Positions 37,201 to 52,200 of a DNA stretch of 64,000 bases are shown piece after piece; positions within the stretch are counted from its first letter, which is position 1, and the number at the start of each line of letters is the position of its first letter. The notes under the pieces are model-generated. The model saw only the letters and a program-made list of their open reading frames with translations, ran no database searches and was not told the DNA's origin. A program made the position numbers and the translations under genes. The stretch comes from Methylosinus sp. LW4 (lineage in GTDB: Bacteria > Pseudomonadota > Alphaproteobacteria > Rhizobiales > Beijerinckiaceae), in contig NZ_KB900627.1 of the NCBI RefSeq assembly GCF_000379125.1, forward strand, positions 64,312 through 128,311, given 5' to 3'.

Positions 37201-40200
37201 ACGGCGACCGTGCTGACCGGCCCGCAAGGCGCGCCGCAAAATCTCGGCTCCTCGGCGAGCGATCCGCTCGACGGCATCTCGCTTCCCGCGCTGTTCGAGG
37301 AGGCGCCCAAGCCCAAGAGCGGCTATGGCGTCGCCGGCAGCGCCGGGATCAATGTCATTCGTGACACGGACCTCGCCTATATCGATGCGCGCGGCGCCAT
37401 GTCTGTCGGCATATTGTCGCTCACCGCGGACGACACGCAGACGATCGTCGCCATCGTCGGCGGCGTCGCGGTCTCGGTCAACGCCGGCACGGGGCTCGGC
37501 GGCGGAACGACGATCGGCGGCGCTTTCGCGCTCAATCAGATCACCGCGGATACGGAAGCCTTCATCGCCGATCGGCTCGCCGTCTCCGGCTCGCCGGACG
37601 CCAATGGGCTCGTCATCGCCAGCCATGCCGCGGCGCTCGCGACGCGCGACGAAATTTCGCTGAAGGCGACGCACGGCGGCACGCTGGCGAGCTTCTCCGC
37701 CGCCGTCTCCGCCAACACCAATGAGCAGGGCGACGCTTTCGCCGGCTCGGTCTCGATCAATCGCATCGTCGACACCACAAAGGCGACGATCGACGGCGCC
37801 AAGGTCAGCGCCAATGGCGATGCGGCGCTCACCGCGCGGGACGAGGCGCAGCTCATCGCCATCGGCGGCGGCGCCAGCTACACGGCGGGCGCCAAGGGCG
37901 TCGGCGCCTCGCTCGGCTTCAATCAGCTCAGCGCCAGCACTATCGCCGGCGTGCTCGGCGAGAAGCGCCGCAGCGCGCTGACGCTCGGCGACGATCTCTC
38001 GATTCTCGCGGTCGATGATGAAAAACTATGGGCTTTCGCCATATCGCTCGGCATTGCGACCGGCGGCGGCGTCGACAGCAAGGCCGTGGCTTTCACGCTC
38101 GGCATAAATGTCGTCTCGACCGATCAGAAGATCTTCACGCGCGACAATTCCGCGCCGATTCTGGCGACGATCCAGAACGCCGATGTGATCGCCTCGGGCG
38201 TTTCGCTCGAAGCCAAGGACAATTCGGTCATCTATGCGGTCGCCGGCGCGCTCGGCGTCGGGGCGCAGGGCCAGGCCTATGGCGTCGGCCTCGGCTGGAA
38301 TCAGGTCGCGCTGCAAGTGCGCGCCACGGTCGACAATTCCAGCATAACCGCGGGCGCCGGCGGGATCGGCCTGACGGCGCATTCGACGCAGGACGGGCCG
38401 ATCTCCGTCGCCGGCAAGATCGCGGCCGCCGCATTGGGCGGCTCCAAAGGCAATGGCGCGACGGTCGGCGCGAGCCTCTCGGTCAATGGCGTCTACAACA
38501 CCATCGAGACGATCGTCTCCAGCGGCTCCACGCTGCGCACGACGGCGGGCTCGGGCGGCTCGGTGAGCCTGCGCGCGAGCGACGAGTCGACGATCAACGC
38601 GCTGACCGGCGGCGTCGCCATTTCGAGTTCGGGAAGCGCTGTGGGCGCGGCGATCAGCGCCAATTACATCGCCAATCAGGTGACGGCGAAGGTCGATGGC
38701 TCGACCATCGACTCGAATGGCGACGTCCTCGTCGAGGCGGAGGAGACCGCCGCGATCCATTCGCTCACGCTCGGCGGCGCCGGCGGCGACAATGTCTCCT
38801 TCGCCGGGTCGCTGTCGATCAATGTCGTCGACGACACGGTGACGGCGGCCGTCGTCGGCGCGACCTCCAATCTCTCCGCGCGCAATAATCTGCGCGTGAT
38901 CGCCGATGACACGGCCAATATCGTCGCCATCGCCGGCGGGCTCGCCGCGGGCGGCGACGCCGGCGTCGGGTTGGCGGCGACCAATGTCACCATTCTCGAC
39001 ACGACCAAAGCCTATGTCGATGGCGCCGCGACTCTCTCGGCCGGCGGCGCCGGCGCGGGTTTCACCGATGTGAACGGCCAATCGCGACGCGGCCTTTCCA
39101 TCGAAGCGAACGCCGGAGAATCGGTCGTCATCATCGGCGTCGGCGGCGCCTTCGCGGGCGACGGCGCCGGCGCTGGCGCGCTCACCCTCACCTATATCGA
39201 TGTGAGCGCGCTCGCCTATGAGGATGCGCCGAGCGCGACGCCGGCGGCGGGCGCCGGGCTGCATTCCGATCACGACGTCGACATCGTCTCGCACGGACAT
39301 TTGTCGCTGGTCGGCGTCGCCGGCGCCATCGCCGGCAGCGATGTGGGCGTCGGCGCCGGCGCGGACGCCGGCTATGTGAAGCGCCGCCTCGAGGCCTATG
39401 TCGGCGCGGGCGCGACGGCCAAGGCCGGCGACAATGTGATCGTCATCGCCCAAGGCGATATGACTCTCACTTCGGTTTCGGCCGCCGTCGCCGGCGCCGG
39501 CGAGGGCGCGGGCGGGCTGACCACCGGCGTCTCCGTTCTCGATCTCACCGCCAAGGCGCATATCGACGCCGGCGCCGTCGTGCGTTCGGACGGCAATGTT
39601 CTGGTCTCCGCCGAGGACGACACGACGCTCGATCAAGTCTCCGGCAATGTCGCCGCCGCGGGCACGGGCGCCGGCGGAATCGCCGTGGGCGTCGGCTATG
39701 TGAAGAAGACGACCGAGGCCTATATCGCCGCCGGCGCTTCGGTGACGGCGCTGGCGAAGTCCGGCAAGAGCGGAATCGTCGCCGATACGGGCGAGTTCGG
39801 CGCGCCGCCGGCGACCGCCAATGCGCAGCAGCAGGGCGTCTCCAAGGATTTCGCCACCTCGGCCGTCGATTACGGCGCCGATGCGATGACTGTCGCCGGG
39901 CATGGCTTCAGCACCGGTCAGGAAGTCGTCTACACCGGGCAATCGCTGGCGCTCGGCGGTCTGCAGACGGGCGGGCGTTATTTCGTCATTCGCATCGACG
40001 ACAATCATTTCGCGCTCGCCGCCAATAAGGCCGACGCGCTGAACGGTCAGAAGATCGATCTCCTCGACACGGGCGTCGCATCGACGGCGCGCCATGTCGT
40101 GCAGACGCTGAACAGCACCGGCGTTCCGTCGATCAGCAATAAGGATTTCAACGATCCGACGCTCGCGAATAATCGCGATCGCAAGCCGCTCGTCGCCACG

Positions 40201-43200
40201 CAATCGGGCGTGATCATCGTCGCGGTCAGCGTCAATGATCTGACCAGCGCCGGCGTCGGCGTCGCCATCGCCGGCGAAGGATCGGGCGCGCTCGCCGGAT
40301 CGGTGAGCGTGCATCAGATCGACACGCTCGCCCATATCGACCAGGGCGCGCGCATAAATGCGGATGAGGATGCGGGCGCTGGCGCCGGGCAGAATGTGCT
40401 GGTCGCGGCCGGCCGCGCCTATAATGGCCTCGCGATCGGCGGCGGCCTCGCGGGCTCGGGAGGCGTCTCGGTGGCGCCGGCCTTCGCCGCGCCGGTGCTG
40501 AAGGGCGCGACGGAAGCCTTCGTGCAGGGCGCGACCGCCGGCAATGCTTATGACACGATCGTCAATGCCGCCGGCGATGTCGCCGTCGTCTCTCATGCGG
40601 TGACGGATGTGCTCAGCATCGCCGCCGGAATCGCCGCTTCGGGAGAGGTCGCCTTGGCCGGCTCGGCCGCGGTGATCGTCATCGACACATCGACAATCGC
40701 CTCCATCTCCGGCCGCGTGCGCGTGTCGGCGACGGGCGATGTTCTGGTCGCCGCGAAGGACGACACGACGACCTACGCGATCGGCGGCGCCGTGGGCGTC
40801 GGCATAGGCTCGGGCGGCGGCGCGGGCGCCGTGGACGTCACCTCGATCAAGAAGACGACGCTGGCGACCATCGGCGATCATGCGATCATCGACGCCTACG
40901 CCAATAGCGCCTCCTTCATCTCGGATGCGCCGGACGGCGCCTATTCGAGCAATGGCGGCTTCTCGCAGAAGACCGTGCGCGGCGTCGCCGTTCTCGCGGC
41001 GACATCGGAAAAAATCGTGTCGGTCGGCGCCAGCCTCGGCGCCGGCGCTTATGCCGGCATAGCGGGCGCGGTGACGGTGGAGATCGTCGACTCCGACACG
41101 CTGGCGACGATCGGCGACGGCGCGCAGATCAATCAGAACACGGCCGCGACTGCCGCCAATTCGCAGAGCGTCATCGTCGCCGCGACCAACAAGCTCGATC
41201 TCCTCACTTTCGCGGGCGGGCTCGGCGCCAGCCTCGGTGCCGGCGTCGGCGCCTCTGTGGACGTCGGCGTGCTGCGCAATGACACGCAGGCGCTGATCGG
41301 CGCCGCGAGCGTGCGCGCCAAGGGCGACACGGATGTGCTCGCGCTCTCGCGCTGGACGGTCAACGCCAACGCCATCAGCGCCGGCGCCGGCCTCGTCGGC
41401 CTCGGCGGCGGCATAGTCGTCTATACTGTCGGCGGCAATTTCACCGATAGCTACTCGACCTCGGGCGGCTCCTCCTCGGCGCTCAGCGGCGATAATTCGA
41501 CCGTGCTCTCATTCGTCGAGAGCACTGTCGGCACATTGTCCGGCCGCATGCAGACGAGCGACGCGTCATCGGCGACCTTCGATCCGGCGCAGAAGGTGAA
41601 CGGCGCCGCCGACACGATCGATCTCGGCGCCGATCGCGGGCTGAGGACGGGCGACGCCGTCGTCTATGACGCGGGCGGCGGCAATGCGATAAAGGGGCTG
41701 AAGGACGGCGAGGTCTATTTCGTCATCATCGACAGCGCGCATCCGCAGCTGGTGAAGCTCGCGGCCTCTTATGAGGACGCGCAGAAGGGCAAGGCGATCG
41801 ACATAGACGCGGCGGGCGCCAGCGGCGCGGCGCATCGTCTCGCGGCGGGCAATGCGCAAATCGCCAATATGGCGCGCGGCGCCTCCGCGGCGAGCACGCC
41901 GGCGGGCCGGGTGAATTCGGCGACCAAGGCGACGAGCGGCGTCACCAGCGGCACGACCGCCGGCATATTGCAATATGCGGATATAGCGACCGGCAATCTC
42001 GACGTGATCTCGCGCCAGGCGCTCGATCTCACGGCGCGCGCCGGCGGCGTGGCGGGCGGCGCCGCGGCGCTCGGCGTCGGTCTCGGCGTCGTGAGCATAG
42101 ATGCGGATTCGACCGCCTTCATCGCGCCGCAGACGACGATCACCGGGCTGAACCCGAGCGCCGGCGAGCTCACCGTCTCCGCCAATCTCGACTCCAACGC
42201 GCATGTGCTGGGCTTCGCCGGCGCGGTCAGCGGCTTCGTCTCGCTGGGCGGCGCCGTGTCGCTCATCGACGACAATAGCTCGGCGCGCGCCATGCTGGGA
42301 GCGACGCCCGGCGCCTCGCATGACGATTCCTCGACGATCGAGGCCTCCTCGCTCGTGGATGCGACGATCGTCACCGGCTTCCACGACGTCAGCGTCAAAT
42401 CCATCGCCAATGTGAATCATTTTCTCGCCGACGGCGCCTGGTCGGTGTCCGGCGTCGCCGGTCTCGGCGCGGCGGTGAGCAAGCTCACCATTGCGGGGAC
42501 GTCGCAGGCGATCGTTGGCAAGTTCACGCAGATCGGCTCCGATGCGGCGCAGATCGCCGGCGATGTGAAGATCGACGCGCAGCGCACGGTCACGGTCAAT
42601 CCGCTCGACGCCAATCAGCCCATGGGCATCGCCATCGGCGGCGGCCTCGTCGGCGCCGCGGCGGGCGCGACGCTCATCACCGTGAATGGCGCGGTCGCCG
42701 CGCGGATCGGGGATGACGCGGCCGTCTACGCCGGCGGCGAGGTCGATGTTCACGGAACCAGCACGACCACCGCGAACAATCTCGAGATCGACGGCGGCGC
42801 CATAGGCGGCATTGCGGTCGGCGCGGTGATCGCGCAAGCCAAATTCGCGCCGGTCATGGCGGTCGGCGTCGGCAAGCGGGCAATCATCCGCAGCCGCGCG
42901 ACGGATGTCAAAGCCACGCAGACAACATCGGTCAAGCTGCTCGGCTATGCGGCCGGCGGCGGCGTAGCGAGCGGGCAGGGGCTCGACATAGAGCTCGAGA
43001 TCGATCCGACGACGACCGTCGTCATCGACGACGGCGCCGATATCGCCGCCACGCAATCGGCCTCGGTGCAGTCGGTCACGACGACGACCTCCTTCGCGAC
43101 CGGCGACGCCGGCAATTATGGCGGCGTCACCGTCATCGAGGGCGGAAGCACGAGCACGCTGAAGAACGCCAACAGCCTGCGCGTCGGAACCGGCGCGCAT

Positions 43201-46200
43201 ATAGCGGCGGGAACGGGCCTGACAGTGCTAGCCGACACCACCAATAATGCGAAGGCGGATGGCGACGGCGGCGCGGGCGCGATCGTCTCCGTCATCGGCG
43301 CGACCTCGACCGTCAACGCCTCGGATGCGACGACGACGACGATCGGCGGGAACGCGCAGCTCGCCGCGGGCGGCGATCTCTCGGTCGAATCGCGCACGTC
43401 CAGCACGGGCAAATCCGCGCCGCACGCCTCGGCCGGCGGTCTCGGCGCCGATACGCGCGTCACCGGAAATCTGACCTATGGCGGCGCGACAAAAACCGAT
43501 ATCGGCGCCGCGACGCTGACCGCCGGCGGCAAGCTCGACGTTCTCGCGCGCGTCACGACGCTCGATCTGAAGATCGACGCCGTCGCCGAATCGAGCGCGC
43601 TCGGCGCCAATTCCGAGGCGCATGCGACGCTGAGCCGTCCAGAGTCGGCGCCGGGCTCCTCCAGCCCCACCTCGGACGCGCTGGTCGATCTGCACAGCGG
43701 CGCTTCGCTGAATGGCGGCGGCTCCGTCAATGTGAAGGCGCGCCACGAATCCGTCGCCAGCCTCGCCGGCGCCGACGCCACGACCAATGGGCTCGGCGCC
43801 TCCACCAACAGCTATGCGAAAAATGATTTCGATGTGACGACGCGCGTCGTCGCGGAGAGCGGGAGCGCCGTCCATACGCGCGCTCTGACGGTCGAAGCCT
43901 ATGGCTCGCCCAATGTGTCCGGCTTCGTCGACGCGAGCTCGCATGGCGCGCTGATCGACACGGGCGACGAGCATCCGTCGAAGACCGTCGCCTATCAGCG
44001 CACCATCGATTTCAACGCCGATGTGTTCCTGTCCGGGCCGCCGGCGCCCGAGCTCGTCATCGATGCTGCGGGAAATATCGTCAAGAAGCAGGGCATAGGC
44101 GCGGTCACGCTGCAGAACGGCGTCTTCATCGTGCCCGATATCGTCAACACCTCCACGGCGGCCGGCACGGCGACCTTCTCCATTCCGAGCTGGGGGCAGG
44201 ACCCGACACCCGCCGGCTATGGCACGACGCCGGGCGAGGATTCGATCAAGGGCGCGCCCAAGATCACCTTCCTCACCGCTTTCGATCACGTGCTCATTCA
44301 GAACGCGTCGAATTACGACGTGCAGATCGGCCTCATCAATCCATTGGCGGCGACGCCGAACTTCGCGCAGAACGTCGTCGTCGACGTCACCTATAAGAAG
44401 GACTTCCTGCCGGTCACGACGTCCGACCCGGGTCACACCGCCGTCACCATCGCGAACACGTCGACCGCGGCGCGCACGAAGGTGACGCTGAACGACGCCA
44501 TTCTCGACGCGCTCGGCCCGGTGTCGATCTCGACGGCGAATGGCGACATCATCGCCAATGCGAATGGACGCATAGAGGCGACCACTCTGTCGCTCACGGC
44601 GCCGAAGGGCGTGATCGGCTCCGCCGCTTCGCCGATCCGCACGGCCTCGACGCGTCTCGACGCGCTCGCGCGCGATGGAATCTTCATCAGCGAGACGGGC
44701 GATCTCGAGCTCGGCTCGGCGCGCTCGACGAGCGGGACGGTGAGCCTTTCTGCGACGGGCTCGATCCTCGACGCCGACTCCAGCGTCACGGTCAATGTGA
44801 GCGCGCCCACGCTCATTCTCAATGCGGGCGGCGGCTCGATCGGCGCGAAAGCGGATGCGCTGCGCATCGACGCCGATCGCGCGGCCGGCTCCTTCACCGC
44901 TTCCGCCAAGGGCGATGTGGTCGCGGCGGATATCGCGGGCGGAGTCGGCGTCGGGACGGTCGCTTCGACGAGCGGCGATGTCCTTCTCTCGACCTATGAC
45001 AGCAATGCGGTCGGCGAGGACATCATCTTCGGCGCGACGTCTTTCCTGAGCGCGACGACGGGCGCCGTGTCGCTCGCCGCTGGCGACAATATCGTCATGG
45101 CCGTCGGGGCGACCTTGAACGCGGCCAAGACCGCGACGCTGACGGGCGACGCCGGCAACGCCGATTCCGGCGTCGGCGCGCTCATCGATCTCGAGGGCGC
45201 GATCGCCGCGGCGGCCGTATCTGTGGTCGGCGGCGCGGATCGCGACACGATCGTCATTCGCGGCGTCGCCGCCAATGCGCCCATGACAGTGGCGACGGGC
45301 GGCGCCGAGGATGTGATCCTCGTCGGCAGCCGCGCCAGCGCGACGACCAATGCGAGCGGCGAGCTGACGGGAACGAGCAATGTCGGCGGCAATCTCGCCA
45401 CGATCGTCGGAACGCTGACCGTGACGGGCGCGAGCGATGGTCTCGCGTCCCTCGATCTCGACAATTCCGGCTTCGCGCAGGGCGTGACCGGAACCGTCTC
45501 CGACAGCGAGATCGCCGGCTTCGGCATGACGGGCAAGGTCGTCTACAGCGATCTTCGCGCTCTGACTCTGCATCTGGGCGCCGGGGCCGATACGGCGACC
45601 GTGCGCTCCACGGCGGCGGCGACCATCACCTCGCTGCATCTCGGCGACGGCGCCGACTCCGTCATCGTCTCGGGCGTCGATGGCACGGTGAATAGCGTCG
45701 CTGGAGCGCTCATTCTCGACGGCGGCGCTGGCGTCGACACGCTGCTCGTCGACGACAGCGGCGATACGGTCGCCAACGCCGGCGTCATCGGCGGCGCCAA
45801 TGGCAATCGGATCTTCGGCTTCGGCATGGGCGGGGCCGACCAGACCGTGGTCGATCCGAACAAGGGCGTCACCTATGGCGATTTCGCCACTGTGACGGTG
45901 AAGGCCGGCTCCGGCGCCGATCGGATTTCGATCGCGGCCAGCTCGACGGATACGATCGTCGATGCGGGCGCCGGCGCGGACGCCATCACGCTGGGGCCGA
46001 ACCTCGCCAATATTCGCGGCCATGTTCTCGCGCGCGGCGGCGGCGATGCGGGCGACGCTTTCTCGGTGAGCCCGACGGTCGACTCCAATCTGACGCTCGA
46101 CGCCGTATCGGCGACGCGCAGCCGCATCACCGCGGTCGGAATGGCGCAGCCGGTCGACATAGAAGGCGTCGATGCGACCACCGTCGCTCTTTCCGGCGCG

Positions 46201-49200
46201 ACCACCAATACTGTCGTCATAAACGGCTCGGCGACGCCGATCGTCGTCGACGCCAATGGCGCGGTGGACAAGATTTTCGTTCACGGCGCCGGCCGGCCGA
46301 CCACGATCAATCTCGGCGCGGGCCTCGATGAGGCGATCGTCTATGGAACGACCGCGCCCTTGCTCGTCACCGGCGCCGGCGCAGCCGACAAGCTCACCGT
46401 CGATCTCTCGGGAACGCCGGCCGCGACGACGACGGGCGTGATCCATGACGGCGCCGCCGTCGGCGAGGGAATCGTCTCCGGCCTCACCACGGGCGACGTA
46501 ACCTTCCGCTCTCTGGCCGAGGTCGATGTGAAGCTCGGCGACGGCAATGACACATTCACGCTGAACGTCCACGCCGCAACTCTGCCGGCGACCGTGCTCG
46601 GCGTGTTCGGCGGCGGCGGCGACGATCTCATCCAGGCGCGCAGCGTCAGCACGGCGCGCACCATCGTCGACGGCCAGTCCGGCAAGGACACGCTGCAGGT
46701 GGAGGTTTCGGCGCAGCCGATCGCCAATCAGTTCACCTCCATCGACAAGACGGTGGAGCAGCTCATCGTCGACAATTCGGCCAATGCGACGACGCCGATC
46801 GCCTGGACGCTGCTCGACACGGATCTTCAGGCGGCGACGCTTCCTTCCGGCTCGCCGGTCTCGGTGATCTCGACCGCCGGCGCCGATCTGACGCGCATTC
46901 TCGGCGGCAAGACGGGAACGGACACGCTCGATGTCGTGTCGACGACCACCGCCAATGTGAATGTCACGATCGACAATAATCGCATCACGCTGCAATCGGG
47001 TCTCGTCGTGGTGACGCAGCCCGATCCGGCGAATGATTTCGATACCTATCGCAATTACGACAAGGTGCTGAATTTCGACGGGCTGAGCCAGGGCGACGTC
47101 GCCTATGCGTCGAACGGGTTCCGCCTGTCGACCTCCAATGCGCTCGGCTTCATACGTTCGGACGCCATCAGCCCGGCGGCGCAGGCGCGCGCGAATGACG
47201 ACGTGCTCACGCTGGCGGCGGCGAAGGCGGATGGAACGCCGAATGGCGACGGCTTCACGCTCTATTCGCTCGAGCTCGCCAATACGGCGGCGAGCGGAAC
47301 GGCGGTCGTCGTGTTGATCGGCCATACGATCGGCGGACAGACGGTGAGCGCCGAGCTCAGCCTCGTCGCCGGCGCCGGCTTCCAGCGTTTCGATACCTCG
47401 CTGGCGAGCTTCTATGGTCTCGACAAAGTGACTTTGAAGGCGAAGGACGCCTCGACGCCCTTCGGCTCGATCCTCGTCGACAATATTGTCGCGGTGGACG
47501 ATCTGCCCAACGCCGCCGCGACCGTCGCGCCGGCGACTGTGCCGACCTATATGTTCTCGAGCGATTTCTCGATCGACACGACGGTCTATTCGGGCCAGTG
47601 GGTCTGGATCAATTCCGGCAAGATCGCCGTCAATTACAACAATGGCGGAACGGCGATCGACGACACGCTCGATTTCACCAATGGCGGCTGGTGGTATCTC
47701 GGCTACAGCCAATCGGGCTTCTCCATCACTGCCGATCAGGGCGCGACAGGCTCCAACAATGGCATGGTGTCGCTGAATTTCGCCGGCGACCTCAGCCTGC
47801 CCGCCAATCGCAAAGTGTCCGCTGCGGGCGCGAATGTTCTGTCGTTCAATGTCGCCAACAACGTCCAGCTCGCCGATAGCGTCACCTTCGATCTCTCCGC
47901 GCATAATCAGACCGCGGGCGCCGGCGGCGGCGTGGCGGGCGGCTCCGGCGGCGCGGGTTCTGGCGCGGTCGGCGGCTATGGCGGCGGCGGCGGCTCCAAT
48001 GGCAGCCTTCCGTCCGACTTCACCTTCCAGGGAACGACCGCCGCGGGACAGGGCGTCGGCGGTCCCTATGGCACGGGCGACAATCACGGAGGCAGCGGCG
48101 GCTATGGCTCCCCGAGCTATTACGGCGGCGGCGGCGGTGGCGGCGGCGGCGGCGGCGGCTACCAGGATTTCGGCCGCGGCGGCGGCATAGGCGGCGATGG
48201 CGGCTGGGGCTATTACGGCGCCTCGGGCGTCGGCGGCGGCGGCGGCGGACTCGGCGTCGGCAATCAATCCAATGGTTCGGCGGGCGTGGGCGGCTATGCG
48301 GGCTATGCCGGCTACGGCGGCTATGGCGGCGGGGGCGCTTATGGCGCCTATGACATCGTCAATGGCAACCGTCTGCGCGACGGCGACGGCTATGACGGCC
48401 AGGGTGGCGGAACCGGCGGGACGGGCGGAACCGGCGGCGACGGCGTCGGCGGCGCCAATTCGGCGACCGGCCTCGCTATATCCGGCGGCATGGGTGGCGG
48501 TGGCGGCGGCGGCGGTGGCGGCGGCGGCTCGGGCGGCGGCGGCGGCGGTGGCGGCGGCGGCAATGGCCGTCACTGGACGAGCGGCTTCCTCGGCCTCACC
48601 GATAATTACATCGGCGGCGGCGGCGGCGATGGCGGCGGCGGCGGCGGAGTCGGCGGCAATGGCGCAGCGGGCGGCCTGGGCGGCGCCGGCGGCGGCGCTT
48701 TCCAGCTGGTGGCGCAAGGTCAAATTCGCGTCGGCAATAGCGACGCTTTCGCCGCACTAGGCGGCGCGGGCTCGACCGGCGGCGGTGGGCAGAACCCCGA
48801 TCCGAATTACGGGCCGACTTCGAGCGGCGGCGGCGGCGGCGACGCGTCCGACGCCCATCACGGCGGCAATGGCGGCGCCGGCGGCGCCGGCGGCCCGGGC
48901 GGCGACGGCGGCGATGGCGCGGGCGGAGCCGGCGGCGCGATCAAGCTCTATGCGACGGATCTCGCCAATGGCGGCGCGACGTTGAAGACCTCCGTCACGA
49001 CCTCCGGCGGCGTCGGCGGCGGAACCGCGCCCAAGGGCGGCGAGGGACGCTTCATTCTGGGCAGCAACACCTCGCTCACCTTCTCGAGCGGCGGCGCCGT
49101 CTCCGGCAATGGCGGCCAGACCGCTTTCGCCGCGACCGATCCGAGCGTCGAGCATTTCAGCGGCCCGCGCCTCGCGAACAGCTATATCGCTGGCGCTCCG

Positions 49201-52200
49201 CTCACTCCGACCATCGTCGGCCTCGCCGGCGGCGCGGATATTTACGGCGTCGTCTCCGGGCTCGACGCCGCCTCGATCGACTTCGACACCACCACGCCGC
49301 AGCTCGATCACGCGCCTTCGGACGCGCTGCTCGCGGTCATGCTGCTCGACAAGGGCGTCGGCGCGCTGAACCAGGATTACACGGGCTTCGACGTGCTGCT
49401 CGTCGCCAATGTGTCGACGATCAACATCGCCAATCCGACGCTCAGCCTCGATGGCGCGGCGGCGCAAGCGTTGAAGACGCATGGCGTCGGCGCCGATCAG
49501 GCGCTGACGAGCCTCCCTCCGGGGCAGGTGTGGGAGATGCTCGTGCCCGAGGGCGGCGCGCATAATCACACCTTTGCCGCCTCGATCGGCGTGAACGCCG
49601 CGGGCGCAACCACGCTCACCGGCAACACGCTGTCGCTCAGCGGCAATGTCCAATATCTCTCGATCGCGCGGCCGTCGGCGCCGACCGTCGCGCAGCTCAC
49701 CGGCTTCGACGCCATTGCGGCCGATCCGGGCGCGAACCACATCTTCGGCGTCTCCACCGCGACGAACTCTCTCGTCGTCGTGAATGCGGATGACGGATCG
49801 CAGCGTCAATTGTTCAAGGAGGCGCAGAACGGCGTCTCCGGCCTCACGAGCGTCTCCAATGTGCTCGTCACGGGAACCGACGGTTTCGTCGTCACGGAGA
49901 GCGCGACGACCGGCAGGCTCGCGACATTCAAGCTCGCCTCGGCGACCGGCGATCTTTCCTTCGCGCAATCGCAATCGGATGGCGGCGCCTATTACGACTC
50001 GATGCGCTATGACGCAGGCTCACATGTGCTGACGACGACGGGCGCGGCCGGCCAGCGCAGCTATTCGCTGAACACGGCGACCGGCGCGCTCACTCTGCTC
50101 TCGACCCAGTCCGGCGCGAGCAACGCCGCGACGGAAACGATCGCGCAGAATGGCTTCGTCTATTCGGTGAACGCTACGACCGGCAGCCTCACCGCTTCCA
50201 ACGCGACGACCGGCGCCGCGCAGACGCTTTCCGGCGCCGCCAATGGACTCGTCGGCGCCTCCGATGTGGCGGCGAGCCCGGACGGCGGCTTCGTCTATGT
50301 GACGAGCCAGAGCGGCAATACGCTCTCTGTCTTCCAGGTCACGAATTCCAAGACGCAGCCGCTCGTCTTCGTCGAGACTCTGCGCAATGGCGCCAATGGC
50401 GTGCGCGGGCTCGACGCGCCGACCGATGTCGCCGTCACCGCCGATGGCCAATATGTGCTGGTGACGGCGCGCGGAGCCAATGACATCGCCGTGTTCCAGC
50501 GCGACCAGCAGACGGGCGAGCTCGGCTTCGTCCAAGTCGTGCGCGACGCCGTGGGCGGCGTGCGCGGCCTGCTGACGCCGACCTCGCTGATCCTTGGGCC
50601 GCAGAACGGCTCCTCGCTCACCGCCTATGTCAGCAGCCTCGGCTCGGCGACGCAGCAGGGCGGTCTCGCGACATTCAATGTCGATCTCTCGCCCAAGGCG
50701 CCGCCGATCGCCTTCACGACGGAGCACACGGATATAGAGTCGATCGGCGTCACGACGGGCGTCGGCGACGACACTGTGTCGCTCGTCTCCGCGCCGCCGG
50801 CGATCGTCACGGCGACCAAGGTGAATACGGGCGACGGCTCCGATCATGTCGTCGTCGCCGATTATCGCGGCGCGACCAGCGTCGATCTCGGCGCCGGCGC
50901 GGACAGTCTCGATCTGCGCGTCGTCAACGCCAAGACGGCGGCCGACACGCTCGCCATTCATGGCGGAGCGGGCGCCGATACGATCGATGTGCAGAACACG
51001 GGCGCAGGCGCGACGACGACGATCGACGGCGACGCCGGCTCCGATGCGATCACCATCGAGAAGGTGGGCGCCGCGGCGCATACGACCGTCTCCGGCGACG
51101 CCGATGCGGATATTGTGCGCATCTCGCTTCCCAATCTGCCGTCCGATGCGGTGACGACGCTGCACGGCGACGCGCCGGGCGTCGCGCCCGGCGACACGCT
51201 GATCGTCGATCCGCAGGATCCGAACGCCTCCATCCTCGTCGGCGGCGTCGCCGGCCTGCCGATCCCGCAGACCAATGGCTCGATCAGCCTCGCCGGCAAG
51301 GGCGCGGTCGCCTATGACACTTTCGAGGGTTTGACGGTTCTGTCCTCGCCGATCGTCTCCTTCTCCGCGCCGAGCTATTCGACCTCGGAAGGTTCCAGCG
51401 TGACTCTCACCGCCAATGTTCAGGCGTTGGGCTCCACCAATTCGTTGTCCGGCCCGGTCGTCTTCGACATAGACGGCGATGGACAATTCGGCGAAGTGAC
51501 GGGAACCGCGCTCGGCGGCGGCGTCTATCGCGTGACGCTGCCTTGGGATCGCCTCGTCGATCTCGGCCTCGCCGACAATGGCCTCTATACGATCGCGGTG
51601 CGCGCGACCAATTCCGACGGGCTCTCCACCACGGCGGTGTCGAAAATCCAGATCGCCGATACGCCGCCGGCGGTCGCCGTCACCGGCGCCTCGCATGCGG
51701 CGACGGTCGGAACGCCCTTCACCATCGGCTTCACGGCGACCGATGCTTCGCCGATCGATCGCGTGCTCGAATGGCGCGTCGATTGGGGCGATGGTTCCGC
51801 TGTCGAGACCTTCGGCGCCGACGCCACACAGGCGAGCCATGTCTATGTCGCGCCGGGAAATGTCGCGATCCGCGCCACGGCGCTGGACAAGGACACGCGC
51901 CCGACGGGAGCGACCTCCGCCGCCTATGCGGTGACGGTCGGTCTCACGGCGAATAATATCGATACGGGCGGCCCCTATCGCATCGCGGAGGGCCAGTCGC
52001 TCACGCTGACCGCGCAAGCGACCGGCGCGCCGCTCTCCTATGGTTGGGACATCAATAATGATGGGACGATCGACAAGAGTGGCGCGACGGCGAGCTTCTC
52101 CTGGAGCGAGCTGATTGCGCTCGGCGTCAATGACAGCGGCGTCTATTCCACGCCGCATGTGATCGTCGGCTATGCGACGATCGGCTCGGCGACTCCGACG

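Noticed and set aside
31627..37674. 2,015-codon open frame on the minus strand, opposite the giant gene
   Set aside because: Arg/Asp/Ile-rich translation without domains; it mirrors the GC-rich codon pattern of the plus-strand gene. The plus strand has clear PKD, LamG and LEPR-XLL motifs.
38026..40881. 951-codon open frame on the minus strand
   Set aside because: Shadow of the giant gene, no motif or plausible start.
43228..48723. 1,831-codon open frame on the minus strand
   Set aside because: Includes the reverse of the glycine-rich tract, giving Ala-rich low complexity; shadow frame.
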